Positions 9,477 to 17,561 of a stretch of 63,351 nucleotides of DNA are shown piece after piece. The translations under genes were made by a program, and so were the position numbers. The notes beneath the pieces are model-generated. The model saw only the letters and a program-made list of their open reading frames with translations. It had not been told where the DNA came from and ran no database searches. Source of the stretch: Pseudoalteromonas sp. FUC4 (GTDB taxonomy: Bacteria; Pseudomonadota; Gammaproteobacteria; Enterobacterales; Alteromonadaceae); assembly GCF_008370255.1 (NCBI RefSeq), contig NZ_SEUI01000003.1, positions 337,531 to 400,881 on the forward strand, given 5' to 3'. How positions within the stretch are numbered: position 1 is the stretch's first letter; each line of letters opens with the position of its first letter.

Positions 9477-9866
9477 ATGAGCAACATTCCTAGCGAGTTA
9501 AAATACGCACCTTCACACGAATGGGTTCGTAACGAGGGCGACGGTACATTTACTGTTGGTATTTCTGAGCATGCACAAGAACTTCTTGGCGACATGGTAT
9601 TTGTTGAATTACCAGAAGTTGGCGACGAAGTAGACGCTGGCGAAGACTGTGCAGTAGCAGAGTCTGTTAAAGCAGCATCAGACATTTACGCACCTATCAG
9701 TGGCGAAATTGTTGCTATTAACGAAGAACTTGAAGATTCACCAGAAACGGTAAACAACGACGCTTACGGCGACGGTTGGTTATTCCGTATTAAAGCATCT
9801 GACGAGTCTGAGCTAGACAACTTATTAGACGCTGAAGGTTACTCGCACACTATCGACGAAGAATAA
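9477..9866 (+). CDS. gcvH: Glycine cleavage system H protein (lipoyl carrier)
   Basis: Lipoyl-bearing shuttle that carries the aminomethyl group between GcvP, GcvT and lipoamide dehydrogenase. It has 129 residues, the family length. The lipoylation site is Lys65 in [15 protein letters not shown]. The N-terminal [20 protein letters not shown] and the C-terminal GDGWLFRIK are both characteristic. AAAGGA about 8 nt before ATG 9477 supports the start. It is strongly acidic, as H proteins are. A GC-stem terminator candidate separates it from gcvP, so gcvP may be transcribed partly on its own. Confidence 0.98.
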   Translation: MSNIPSELKYAPSHEWVRNEGDGTFTVGISEHAQELLGDMVFVELPEVGDEVDAGEDCAVAESVKAASDIYAPISGEIVAINEELEDSPETVNNDAYGDGWLFRIKASDESELDNLLDAEGYSHTIDEE

Positions 9867-9885
9867 TCATTTTTTGTAGATAACT

Positions 9886-9922
9886 AAAAGCCCCGTTTAA
9901 TGTATAAAAATGGGGCTTTTAT
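9886..9922 (+). terminator. Terminator candidate after gcvH
   Basis: AAAAGCCCC and GGGGCTTTT form a perfect 9-bp stem around a 17-nt loop, starting 20 bp after the gcvH stop. The trailing sequence TTTTATGATTTT is only moderately T-rich, so partial read-through into gcvP is likely. Confidence 0.65.
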
Positions 9923-10027
9923 GATTTTACAGCGCACAACCCCATACTGAGTGAGCTGTTAAATCGTCAAATATTTTAATTAATGCTAGTTACCCATTAG
10001 CATTTAGGATCATAGGAATCTGGATTC

Positions 10028-12919
10028 ATGTCAAACGCCAAATCTCTTGAAGAACTAGAGCAAAAGCAAGATTTTATTCGCCGCCATATTGGGCCAAGCC
10101 CAGCACAAGTAAGCGATATGCTAAGTGCTTTAGAAGTATCGAGTGTGCAAGAGCTCATTGACCAAACTGTACCGGCTAGCATTCGTCTAGAACAACCGCT
10201 AACAGTTGGACAAAGCCGTACTGAAGTTGAAACACTAAGCTACCTAAAATCAGTAGCAAGCAAAAATAAAGTTTTCAAATCGTACATTGGCCAAGGCTAC
10301 CACCCAACTAATGTACCGCACGTAATTTTACGTAACGTACTAGAAAATCCAGGTTGGTATACAGCATACACACCGTATCAGCCAGAGATTGCACAAGGGC
10401 GTTTAGAATCATTATTAAACTTCCAAACTATGACTCTAGATTTAACCGGTCTTGATTTAGCAAGTGCATCACTGCTTGACGAATCAACAGCGGCTGCAGA
10501 GGCTATGGGCCTTGCAAAACGCGTATCAAAAGCTAAAAAAGCCAATGCGTTTTTTATCGCTGACGACGTACACACACAAACAATCGACGTAGTAACAACA
10601 CGTGCTGAGCAGTTTGGTTTTGAAATAATTGTAGGTAAAGCAGCAGATGCCGTTAACCACGATATTTTTGGCGCGTTGTTCCAATACCCAACTACATCAG
10701 GCGAAGTGGTAGATATAACTGACCTAATTGCTGGCGTACAAAGCAAAAAGGCCATTGCTTGTGTTGCTGCCGACATAATGAGTTTATTACTATTGAAAGC
10801 ACCGGGTAAGCTAGGCGCAGACGTAGTACTTGGTTCGGCTCAGCGCTTTGGCGTACCTATGGGTTACGGCGGTCCTCATGCTGCATTTTTTGCAACACGT
10901 GACGCATACAAACGTTCATTACCAGGTCGTATTATTGGTGTATCTAAAGACCGTTTAGGTAACGACGCACTACGTATGGCAATGCAAACGCGCGAACAAC
11001 ACATTCGTCGCGACAAAGCCAACTCAAACATTTGTACAGCGCAAGTATTACTTGCCAACATGGCAGCGTTTTACGCGGTGTACCACGGTCCACAAGGCTT
11101 AAAAACTATCGCGCAGCGTATACATCGCTTTGCTGATATTTTAGCAAGTGGTCTTAAAGCTAAAGGCATCGCACTTAAGCACAGCACATGGTTTGATACC
11201 CTTACAATTGTAAGCGACAACAAAAACGACGTAACAGCACGTGCAATTGCAAAAGGCGTAAACTTTGCAACAAACCACGAAGGCGAGTACTCAATTTCGG
11301 TATCAGAGACAACAACACGTGCCGATATTACTGAGTTATTCGATATTATTTTAGGCGAAGGCCATGGCCTAAGTGTTGACGCTATTGCGGCCGACGTTGA
11401 AGCAAATGGCAGCGAGTCAATTCCTGCAAGTTTAGTACGTGACGACGAAGTACTAACGCATCCAAACTTTAACAGCTACCACAGCGAAACAGACATGCTT
11501 CGCTACATTAAGCGACTAGAAAGCAAAGACTTATCGCTTAATCACTCAATGATCTCGTTAGGCTCATGTACCATGAAACTAAACGCGACCGCTGAGATGA
11601 TCCCAATTACATGGCCTGAGTTTGCAAACTTGCACCCATTCTGCCCGCTTGATCAAGCAGAAGGTTACCAAATAATGATTAACGAGCTGCACGACTGGCT
11701 AGTTAACATTACTGGTTACGATGCGGTTTCACTTCAGCCAAACTCTGGCGCACAAGGTGAATACGCAGGCTTAATCGCCATTCGTAAATACCACGAGTCA
11801 CGCGGCGATGCGCACCGTAATGTATGTTTAATCCCAAGCTCAGCGCACGGTACTAACCCTGCATCTGCGCAAATGGCCAGCATGAAAATTGTGGTAGTTA
11901 ACTGCGACAAAAACGGTAACGTAGACATGGCAGATCTTAAAGCGAAAGCTGAAGAAGTGTCTGAAAACCTATCGTGTATTATGATCACATACCCGTCTAC
12001 TCACGGTGTATACGAAGAAACAATTCGCGAAATTTGTGACATTATTCATGAGCACGGCGGCCAAGTTTACATGGACGGCGCAAACATGAACGCACAAGTG
12101 GGCGTAACAAGCCCAGGCTTTATTGGCTCAGACGTATCGCACTTAAACTTGCATAAAACGTTTTGTATTCCACATGGTGGCGGTGGTCCAGGTGTTGGCC
12201 CAATTGGTGTTAAATCGCACCTTGCGCCATTTATGCCAAACCACAGCGTAATTAACGTACCAGGTACTAACATCGGTAACGGTGCGGTATCGGCAGCGCC
12301 TTACGGCTCAGCCGCTATTTTACCTATTTCATGGGCTTACATTACCATGATGGGGAGCGAGGGCTTAAAACAAGCCACTGAAATGGCAATCGTTAATGCT
12401 AACTACTTAACGCATGAGCTAAGCAAGCACTTCCCAATTTTATACCGTGGTCGTAACAACCGTGTTGCTCACGAATGTATTGTTGACTTACGCCCACTTA
12501 AAGAGCTATCAGGCATTACTGAAATGGACGTAGCTAAGCGCCTGCAAGACTATGGCTTCCATTCACCAACTATGTCGTTCCCAGTAGCTGGCACATTAAT
12601 GATTGAGCCAACTGAGTCTGAATCAAAAGGTGAGATTGACCGCTTTATCGAAGCAATGGTGTCGATTAAAGGCGAAATTGAAAAAGTAATCTCTGGCGAA
12701 TGGTCAATCGAAAACAACCCGCTAGTATTTGCACCGCATACACAAGGCGACGTGTTAGGTAACGAGTGGGAGCGCGCGTACGACCGTTTTTACGCTGCAT
12801 TCCCAGTACCAAGCGTTGCTAAAGACAAGTTTTGGCCAACGGTTACACGTATAGATGACGTATACGGCGACCGTAATTTAGTATGTTCATGCCCAGCGGT
12901 TGAGACTTATCGCGACTAA
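10028..12919 (+). CDS. gcvP: Glycine dehydrogenase (decarboxylating), P protein
   Basis: PLP enzyme of the glycine cleavage complex. It decarboxylates glycine and loads the aminomethyl group onto the GcvH lipoyl arm. It has 963 residues, the single-chain (alpha-beta fused) form typical of Gammaproteobacteria. The opening segment [18 protein letters not shown], the segment [12 protein letters not shown] and the glycine-rich PLP region [20 protein letters not shown] are all present, and the Schiff-base lysine is Lys710. AGGA about 10 nt before ATG 10028 supports the start. No glycine-riboswitch-like sequence was seen in the 160-bp gap before it. A strong terminator follows at 12991. The lipoamide dehydrogenase component is not in this window. 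Confidence 0.98.
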   Translation: MSNAKSLEELEQKQDFIRRHIGPSPAQVSDMLSALEVSSVQELIDQTVPASIRLEQPLTVGQSRTEVETLSYLKSVASKNKVFKSYIGQGYHPTNVPHVILRNVLENPGWYTAYTPYQPEIAQGRLESLLNFQTMTLDLTGLDLASASLLDESTAAAEAMGLAKRVSKAKKANAFFIADDVHTQTIDVVTTRAEQFGFEIIVGKAADAVNHDIFGALFQYPTTSGEVVDITDLIAGVQSKKAIACVAADIMSLLLLKAPGKLGADVVLGSAQRFGVPMGYGGPHAAFFATRDAYKRSLPGRIIGVSKDRLGNDALRMAMQTREQHIRRDKANSNICTAQVLLANMAAFYAVYHGPQGLKTIAQRIHRFADILASGLKAKGIALKHSTWFDTLTIVSDNKNDVTARAIAKGVNFATNHEGEYSISVSETTTRADITELFDIILGEGHGLSVDAIAADVEANGSESIPASLVRDDEVLTHPNFNSYHSETDMLRYIKRLESKDLSLNHSMISLGSCTMKLNATAEMIPITWPEFANLHPFCPLDQAEGYQIMINELHDWLVNITGYDAVSLQPNSGAQGEYAGLIAIRKYHESRGDAHRNVCLIPSSAHGTNPASAQMASMKIVVVNCDKNGNVDMADLKAKAEEVSENLSCIMITYPSTHGVYEETIREICDIIHEHGGQVYMDGANMNAQVGVTSPGFIGSDVSHLNLHKTFCIPHGGGGPGVGPIGVKSHLAPFMPNHSVINVPGTNIGNGAVSAAPYGSAAILPISWAYITMMGSEGLKQATEMAIVNANYLTHELSKHFPILYRGRNNRVAHECIVDLRPLKELSGITEMDVAKRLQDYGFHSPTMSFPVAGTLMIEPTESESKGEIDRFIEAMVSIKGEIEKVISGEWSIENNPLVFAPHTQGDVLGNEWERAYDRFYAAFPVPSVAKDKFWPTVTRIDDVYGDRNLVCSCPAVETYRD

Positions 12920-12990
12920 GAGCAGAGACTGATTTTTGAACTTTAATGGTTAGTAAGTTCCATTATAGTATGAAAATTTATCAAAATTAT

Positions 12991-13025
12991 AAAAGCCGTT
13001 GCAGCAATGCAACGGCTTTTTTGTG
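12991..13025 (+). terminator. Intrinsic terminator of gcvP
   Basis: AAAAGCCGTTGCA, loop GCAA, TGCAACGGCTTTTTT: a perfect 13-bp stem with a T-run. It marks the left border of the accessory island. Confidence 0.92.
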
Positions 13026-13055
13026 TGTGGTGATTCGTCATAAATAATATGGGCG

Positions 13056-13174
13056 TAGGTTGGGAAGAGTGAAACGAAACCCAACGAATCACAAATATAC
13101 TTACTCGCTCAAAAGGCAGGAGTATATGTTATTTATCGTAGGCGTTTAGCTTGCTGGCGCGCGGGCGCCAGCCC
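13056..13174 (+). repeat. 119-bp direct repeat, copy 1
   Basis: Matches 13537-13655 over 119 bp without gaps, at roughly 90 % identity by eye. It contains the inverted pair TGGG..CCCA around GAAACGAAA and ends in a hairpin, CTGGCGC-GCGG-GCGCCAG. Together with copy 2 it brackets the antitoxin gene at 13255. Motifs of the type TAGGTTGGG..GAAACGAAACCCAAC recur between genes in many bacteria. Confidence 0.85.
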
Positions 13175-13201
13175 AAAAGTTATAAATAACATTGTGCACT
13201 C

Positions 13202-13217
13202 GTAGCCTTTAGGCTAC
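13202..13217. promoter_or_regulatory. Inverted repeat upstream of the antitoxin, candidate operator
   Basis: GTAGCC-TTTA-GGCTAC has perfect 6-bp arms and ends 37 bp before the ATG at 13255. XRE-type antitoxins commonly repress their own promoter through short palindromes of this form; MqsA sites have CCT-TTT-AGG at the core. Function is inferred. Confidence 0.5.
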
Positions 13218-13254
13218 ATTTGTTTAGCAAGTTGAATAAATTGGAGTAATTATT

Positions 13255-13539
13255 ATGGCGCTACAAACATCAGATTTTAATCCGTTTGATTATATGGAAA
13301 CACAGCAAGAAATTAATACATTTTTAGAAGAGTGTTTAGCTGATGATGATCCAAATACCTTTATTGAAGCACTTGGCTTATTAGTTAAAAAGCATGGCGT
13401 GAGTGATATTGCTAAAGCAACGGGATTAAACCGTGAAAGCTTATATAAAGCAGTTAACGGTAAAACCAAGCCACGTTGGGAAACTATTTTTAAAGTGATG
13501 AAAGCACTGAACTTTCGTCTTACAACACAAGTTGCATAG
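13255..13539 (+). CDS. Orphan addiction-module antidote protein (HigA/TIGR02684-like, XRE HTH)
   Basis: Small DNA-binding antitoxin of 94 residues. The conserved pattern is clear: FLEECLADDDPNTFIEALGL (about residues 22-41), then the HTH GVSDIAKATGLNRESLYKAV and NGKTKPRWETIFKVMKALN. In this family the antidote normally follows a RelE/ParE-like killer gene of about 100 codons, and it probably also binds its own operator. Here no killer gene is found on either side: the flanks are two copies of a 119-bp repeat, and the TAG stop codon is the first triplet of copy 2. GGAG about 10 nt before the ATG supports the start. It may be a solitary repressor or anti-addiction gene left after loss of the toxin. 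Confidence 0.88.
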   Translation: MALQTSDFNPFDYMETQQEINTFLEECLADDDPNTFIEALGLLVKKHGVSDIAKATGLNRESLYKAVNGKTKPRWETIFKVMKALNFRLTTQVA

Positions 13540-13655
13540 GCTGGGTTGAGTGAAACGAAACCCAACGAATCACAAATATACTTACTCGCTCAAAAACCAA
13601 GAGTATGTGTTATTTATTGTAGGCGTTTAGCTTGCTTACGCGCGGGCGGTAGCCC
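13537..13655 (+). repeat. 119-bp direct repeat, copy 2
   Basis: Second copy of the repeat at 13056-13174, offset by exactly 481 bp. It begins at the stop codon of the antitoxin gene and carries TGGGTTGAG..ACCCAAC. The terminal hairpin seen in copy 1 is partly decayed here (CTTACGC/GCGGTAG). Confidence 0.85.
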
Positions 13656-13748
13656 GAATAAGTATTTGAATGGGTGTTTGAGGTTACTATTACAGATAAC
13701 GCGAATACGTTTGGTACTTCTAGAAATTAGAAACCTTATTCAAGGTTT

Positions 13749-13916
13749 TGTCGCGCTGGCGACAGCAGCCAAAGAAGGGCTGCCGCTGCCCCCTCTCTGG
13801 ACTCTCCCAGCGCACCCGAGCATCACGCTATTCCCTTCAAAACACAGTTGATGTGAACGTAAACGCTATGAAAGCACATCCATGTGCAAGCATGGCTTTC
13901 ATTTCATCCACGAAAT
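13749..13916. other. Hairpin-dense stretch within the 13656-14169 gene-free gap
   Basis: There is no convincing gene between 13656 and 14169. The segment is GC-rich against an AT-rich background and holds several short perfect hairpins. These are TGTCGC-GCTG-GCGACA (13749-13764), GCAGCC..GGCTGC (13765-13783), a compound stem ATGAAAG..CCATG-TGCAAG-CATGG-CTTTCAT (13868-13902) and ATTTC-atccac-GAAAT (13901-13916). It could be a dispersed repeat, a decayed mobile element or a structured RNA; the sequence alone does not decide. Confidence 0.45.
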
Positions 13917-14169
13917 GCATTACTCATCAATTGCTTATTTTCAGGGCATGATGACGGGGAAGGGTGTTAAACGTGATATTGGTGCTTGGTCTTGGCAAGA
14001 TGCAAAATCTCACCTCTGCATTTTCCAACGCTTCCTAAGCACTTATGCAGTGTTTTGGTCGCGTGACTGTTACAAGTGTGGTATTAGATAAGCTGGAGGC
14101 GGAGTTTGAAACGTTTCTAATATGTTCCTCTACTTTTTATGTGGGTAATTTATAGATAAAGGATTTTTA

Positions 14170-15075
14170 ATGAAAAATAAAAAGGAAAATAAATATCTTC
14201 TAGGTATAAGTAAATATTTTCCGCTATTGCTAATTATAACTTGCATATTAATAGTGTGTTCAATTTTGTGGTTATTTACTACTGCATACACAGGTACATT
14301 TGATTCAGTAATTCCACAGCAGGATTTTACGCCAAATGAGAGCCAGATTAGAGGTAGTCTTGGTGCTCTCGGTGATTATTTTGGTGGGATATTGAACCCA
14401 ATCTTCTCTTTTGTAACAATTTTACTTTTGTTGGTCTCTCTTTTTTACCAACGAAAAGAGCTAAGATTAACACGTGAAGAATTAGCTAAATCTTCTGCAG
14501 CTCTTAGTAAAACAGAAAGTCATGCTGCTGAGCAATCTAAAATAGCAAAGAAACAGCTAGAGCACCTTTTAACACAAGAGAATAATAAGGTTGTTTGTGA
14601 TTTAGTCGAACGGCAGAACAGCAAGTTAATTGAGTTACTTCATAAACAGCCGTTATCTGTTCGAGATTCCCGTACGTTTTCCCTATTAGTATCCATTGAA
14701 GTATTTTACTTCATGAACAGACCCCTCCCTCATGAAATAAAACTAAGAGCACACTCAGTAGAAACCTGCGCTTTACATTATGCAGAAATAATGAAAATTT
14801 TAATGGCTGAATGTAGTGTTAAATCTTTAAAAACGACCTATTTACATGAATTTATTATGCTTACATTCGATCTCATGAATATAAATGGTTGTTTTCTTGG
14901 TGGCGGTAGATATAAACGGTTAGTTGCTTCATTATCTGAAATTTATACGTTGTCAAAAGATGATACTTTAAATGATTTAATTAAAATGATAATCCGTGAA
15001 AACCAAGATGACAAATTAGAATGTTACGCAAACTTAGCTAAAGAAAGCAGTTCTAAATTTAGGAATAAAGGATAA
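14170..15075 (+). CDS. Membrane-anchored coiled-coil protein, putative phage abortive-infection (AbiC-like) family
   Basis: Function not established. Two membrane segments are visible (about residues 14-37, YFPLLLIITCILIVCSILW, and about 75-95, GGILNPIFSFVTILLLLVSL). A charged coiled coil follows immediately (about 97-140, RKELRLTREELAKSSAALSK) and then a soluble C-terminal domain of about 160 residues. The layout and the segment GDYFGGILNP.FSF followed by YQRKELxLTREEL resemble proteins annotated as putative phage abortive infection (putAbiC). The ATG follows AAAGGA. Only 3 nt separate it from the next gene, so the two form an operon. Base composition is distinctly more A/T-rich than the gcv genes, consistent with transfer. 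It sits in a repeat- and transposon-rich island. Confidence 0.6.
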   Translation: MKNKKENKYLLGISKYFPLLLIITCILIVCSILWLFTTAYTGTFDSVIPQQDFTPNESQIRGSLGALGDYFGGILNPIFSFVTILLLLVSLFYQRKELRLTREELAKSSAALSKTESHAAEQSKIAKKQLEHLLTQENNKVVCDLVERQNSKLIELLHKQPLSVRDSRTFSLLVSIEVFYFMNRPLPHEIKLRAHSVETCALHYAEIMKILMAECSVKSLKTTYLHEFIMLTFDLMNINGCFLGGGRYKRLVASLSEIYTLSKDDTLNDLIKMIIRENQDDKLECYANLAKESSSKFRNKG

Positions 15076-15078
15076 AAA

Positions 15079-15975
15079 ATGGAAGTTGTAATTTACTCAG
15101 AAGACAATACGCCTGAGGTTGAGCCGAGTGAAAACTATTATCGAGCTACTCGACTAGAAGATTTACCTGAAATTCAATTTCAAAAAGTTAGGCATCATAT
15201 TTTTTGTCCTGGTTGCTTTTCTCAAGCCGCTTTTGTGTCAAGAGGTAAAGACGGGAGAGCTCCACATTTTAAAAGTGTTCATAGGCAGGTAAATGGTAAA
15301 GATTGTGATCGAAAGAGTGCCGATACAATTCATATTGATCCAAATACATATAAATCAGTTAATGAATTAAAAAATGATGATAACATTTTTGTTGTTGATT
15401 TCAATTTTGGAGCATCTGAACAAGTTGTAAAACCAGCTAAATCTAGTAAAGATGTTGAAAAGCTTTATAGAAAAAAGCCTGGTACATATCGTAAATTTGG
15501 CGAAGCTAATCAAATAGGTAAAAGTGAATGGTCAAGAAGGCTAAGTACGATACTTAGAACTCTATGTGAAAGTGATGATTTCGTTAAGAGTAATGACAAA
15601 ATAAAAGTTATGGGATACGTTAAACCTATAAATAAAGCATTCTATCATGCAAAAAGAGTCGTTAAATATCTCAAGCCAAAATCTATCCCAGCTTTTTTTT
15701 ACGGCATGATCGTATCAACTAAAGTAATGCATGACGGTGCTATATGGCTAAACATTGGAGATAACAAAAATGAGCTATCCATCATGATACCTAAAACAGT
15801 TTTGGAAAGTTTGAAATCTCGCCACCCTCAGCTTGAAGAGAATGAAAATACTTATCCACTATTACATGGAGCAAGCTTCTTAGTGTATGGTTATTACAAC
15901 AGTTCTAAAAATAACAAACCGTATATAGGTTTATATGAAAAAGCGAGTGAATTTATTGCTTTTAAATTTGAATAG
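15079..15975 (+). CDS. Unrecognised protein with CoiA-like N-terminal zinc-site, second gene of island operon
   Basis: 298 residues, not recognised as a named family. Near the N terminus there is HHIFCPGC (about residues 40-47), then about 18 residues later RAPHFKSVH, then KDC. This C-x2-C..H..C spacing resembles the zinc-ribbon-like start of CoiA-type and restriction-related proteins. The rest is a lysine-rich, mixed alpha/beta region without obvious membrane segments, with a possible OB-like C-terminal part (SFLVYGYYNSSKNNKPYIGL). The ATG lies 3 nt after the stop of the membrane/coiled-coil gene, with AAAGGA inside that gene's end. Being paired with an AbiC-like protein in a mobile region suggests a two-component defence unit; this is inference only. 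Confidence 0.5.
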   Translation: MEVVIYSEDNTPEVEPSENYYRATRLEDLPEIQFQKVRHHIFCPGCFSQAAFVSRGKDGRAPHFKSVHRQVNGKDCDRKSADTIHIDPNTYKSVNELKNDDNIFVVDFNFGASEQVVKPAKSSKDVEKLYRKKPGTYRKFGEANQIGKSEWSRRLSTILRTLCESDDFVKSNDKIKVMGYVKPINKAFYHAKRVVKYLKPKSIPAFFYGMIVSTKVMHDGAIWLNIGDNKNELSIMIPKTVLESLKSRHPQLEENENTYPLLHGASFLVYGYYNSSKNNKPYIGLYEKASEFIAFKFE

Positions 15976-16041
15976 ATAAACTAACAATACAAGAAATATA
16001 CAATAAATGTGAATCAAAAGGGTCACCCATTAGAAAGTTCC

Positions 16042-16077
16042 GATCAAGTTGGAAGCTATATTTTCTTGATCTTTTTT
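16042..16077 (+). terminator. Terminator candidate for the island operon
   Basis: GATCAAG and CTTGATC (7-bp perfect stem, 16-nt loop) followed by six T residues, 66 bp after the stop at 15975. Confidence 0.6.
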
Positions 16078-16504
16078 ATTCAAAAACCAAGTGTTTTTAT
16101 TATTTAAACTCAATGTAAATATGACTACGCACTGTACCTTATACAGCGAGTAATGACGTCGATTGGTGTGAATATTCACCGTGGCTTGAATAAAGAGCGC
16201 CATATGAATTTAGGCAGTTTAATTAAGTATTATTGATGATTAATTAAGGTCATTGGCTTACCTCTCACTCATCGTTTAGTGCCAATATCAGCCAAGCTAC
16301 AAATATCTTGAAGTTATACTTTTAAGCCCTATAATTACCCGTAACAACACCCCTCCCGCTACCCGTAAGCTCAGCGCCCTGCGAGGGGTTAATTATTTCT
16401 ATAGTATGGTAAAAGGATTTAGCCTTCATGCAGATCCCCAAAGCCCCATAACATTTGTGCAGCAAGTCGACTTTCTAGTGGAACCAAAGGCAGTAAATTT
16501 TGAC
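16078..16504. other. Gene-free stretch, 427 bp
   Basis: No open frame with codon-like composition or family resemblance was found on either strand. There is a GC-rich patch around 16350-16385 with no clear fold. Probably intergenic debris between the defence-like operon and the transposase remnant. Confidence 0.4.
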
Positions 16505-16613
16505 TACACATCAAGTGCCTAGGTTTTTAGTTTATTGCTCATCGAGTTAATTACTTTGTCTAGACCACTGCGAATAGAATATAAAAATGCGTTTACCATG
16601 TTATTAACCGTGG
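16505..16613 (+). pseudogene. Remnant of a REP-associated transposase 5' end
   Basis: About 109 bp aligning with the left side and first codons of the intact transposase element at 17560-17670. Shared runs include AGTTTATTGCTCAT and GTCTAGACC.CTGCGAATAGA. The initiating ATG has become TTG and the reading frame is lost after about 17 codons. It lies in the same orientation as the intact copy, on the far side of the truncated Pcp-like gene. Confidence 0.75.
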
Positions 16614-16628
16614 GAAATTGCGTGACAA

Positions 16629-16657
16629 AATAAAGGGCAATAATATTGCCCTTTATT
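16629..16657. terminator. Palindromic terminator downstream of the truncated Pcp-like copy
   Basis: AATAAAGGGCAATA-A-TATTGCCCTTTATT is a perfect 14-bp inverted repeat. A near-identical hairpin lies at the same position after the intact Pcp-like gene (21336), so the duplication includes the terminator. Confidence 0.65.
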
Positions 16658-16682
16658 ACTCGCTTGAATTTGTTTTTATAAA

Positions 16683-17561
16683 CTATAGCGCGACTAAGCT
16701 TTGCTCTAGCATTGCCTTTATTTGTTTTACTATTTTAGCTTCTGTTTCAGGTTCGAATTGTTGTATACGTGGGGTATGAATATGCCCTGTAGGTATACTT
16801 GAATTAAGCGCATCGCGCAGGCGAATACTTCGGTACGATATTTCGTTAGACAGGTAACCACCGCCGCCGCCATTAACCGCAATACTATTTTTGAGCTCGC
16901 CGTAAGAACTTGCTTTATAGGTTTTTTCAAGCGTGGTGACTTCATGATTGTCGATAACTTTATAAGGGCCTTTGGCTTGTTGCATGTAATTTACAGGCAA
17001 GCTAAATTTTACGAACTCGTTACCCGGGAGCGGTCGGCCATTAAGCTTTGGTATTACTGGGTTTGTTTGCGTTCCACCATACACAATATTGGCATTGTCT
17101 GGGGCGGTTACACTGCGGCGTTTACCCGGAAAGTGTTCTAAGTCAAATTCTGTTCTGCCCATACTTACGGTGACTACCATGTCTACATTATTGAGTGCGT
17201 AGTAGGGGGCAAGTAGTGACTCTATTATGCCTTGATCAAAGTCTTCGTAGCGCACAGGCACCATAACTGTGTTAATTTCTGCGCTCACGCCGTTGTAATT
17301 AATAACTTGGCCGTCGAGTAATAACGCTGCAACACCTGAGGGGTTACTTTGGTTTATGTTTCTATCGAGTAAAAAAGGGTCAAAGCCCGTAAGTAATATT
17401 TTTTTAGTGCTGCCTGATGAAAAATCAAGGTCGGTGCGGCCTCTGCTGCCTTCTTCAAGTAGGGTTAGTAAAGTATTTAGTTGAGCCTGCGTAATTGAAA
17501 ATTTAGGCGATGTTGTGCGTATTACTTTGCTTGAACCAAAGGGGTCAAATCTTGACTTCAT
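16683..17561 (-). pseudogene. 5'-truncated duplicate of the Pcp-like gene, fused to a REP end
   Basis: Residues 10-292 match residues 100-382 of the intact gene at 21386-22534 with only about a dozen visible differences. The signal peptide and the first ~99 residues are missing. The first nine codons (MKSRFDPFG) come from the inverted REP end of the transposase element, which supplies an ATG at 17561; homology to the intact gene starts exactly at the junction near 17534. The product, if made, would stay in the cytoplasm. Like the parent it has Ser where C15 peptidases have the catalytic Cys (YLSNEISYRS), and DLERF has become DLEHF. No Shine-Dalgarno supports the start, so it is best treated as a pseudogene. 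Confidence 0.85.

Noticed and set aside
13546..14091. Three overlapping plus-strand frames of 67-101 codons after the antitoxin
   Set aside because: They run through the 119-bp repeat and the hairpin patch, have no consistent codon use and no recognisable motifs.
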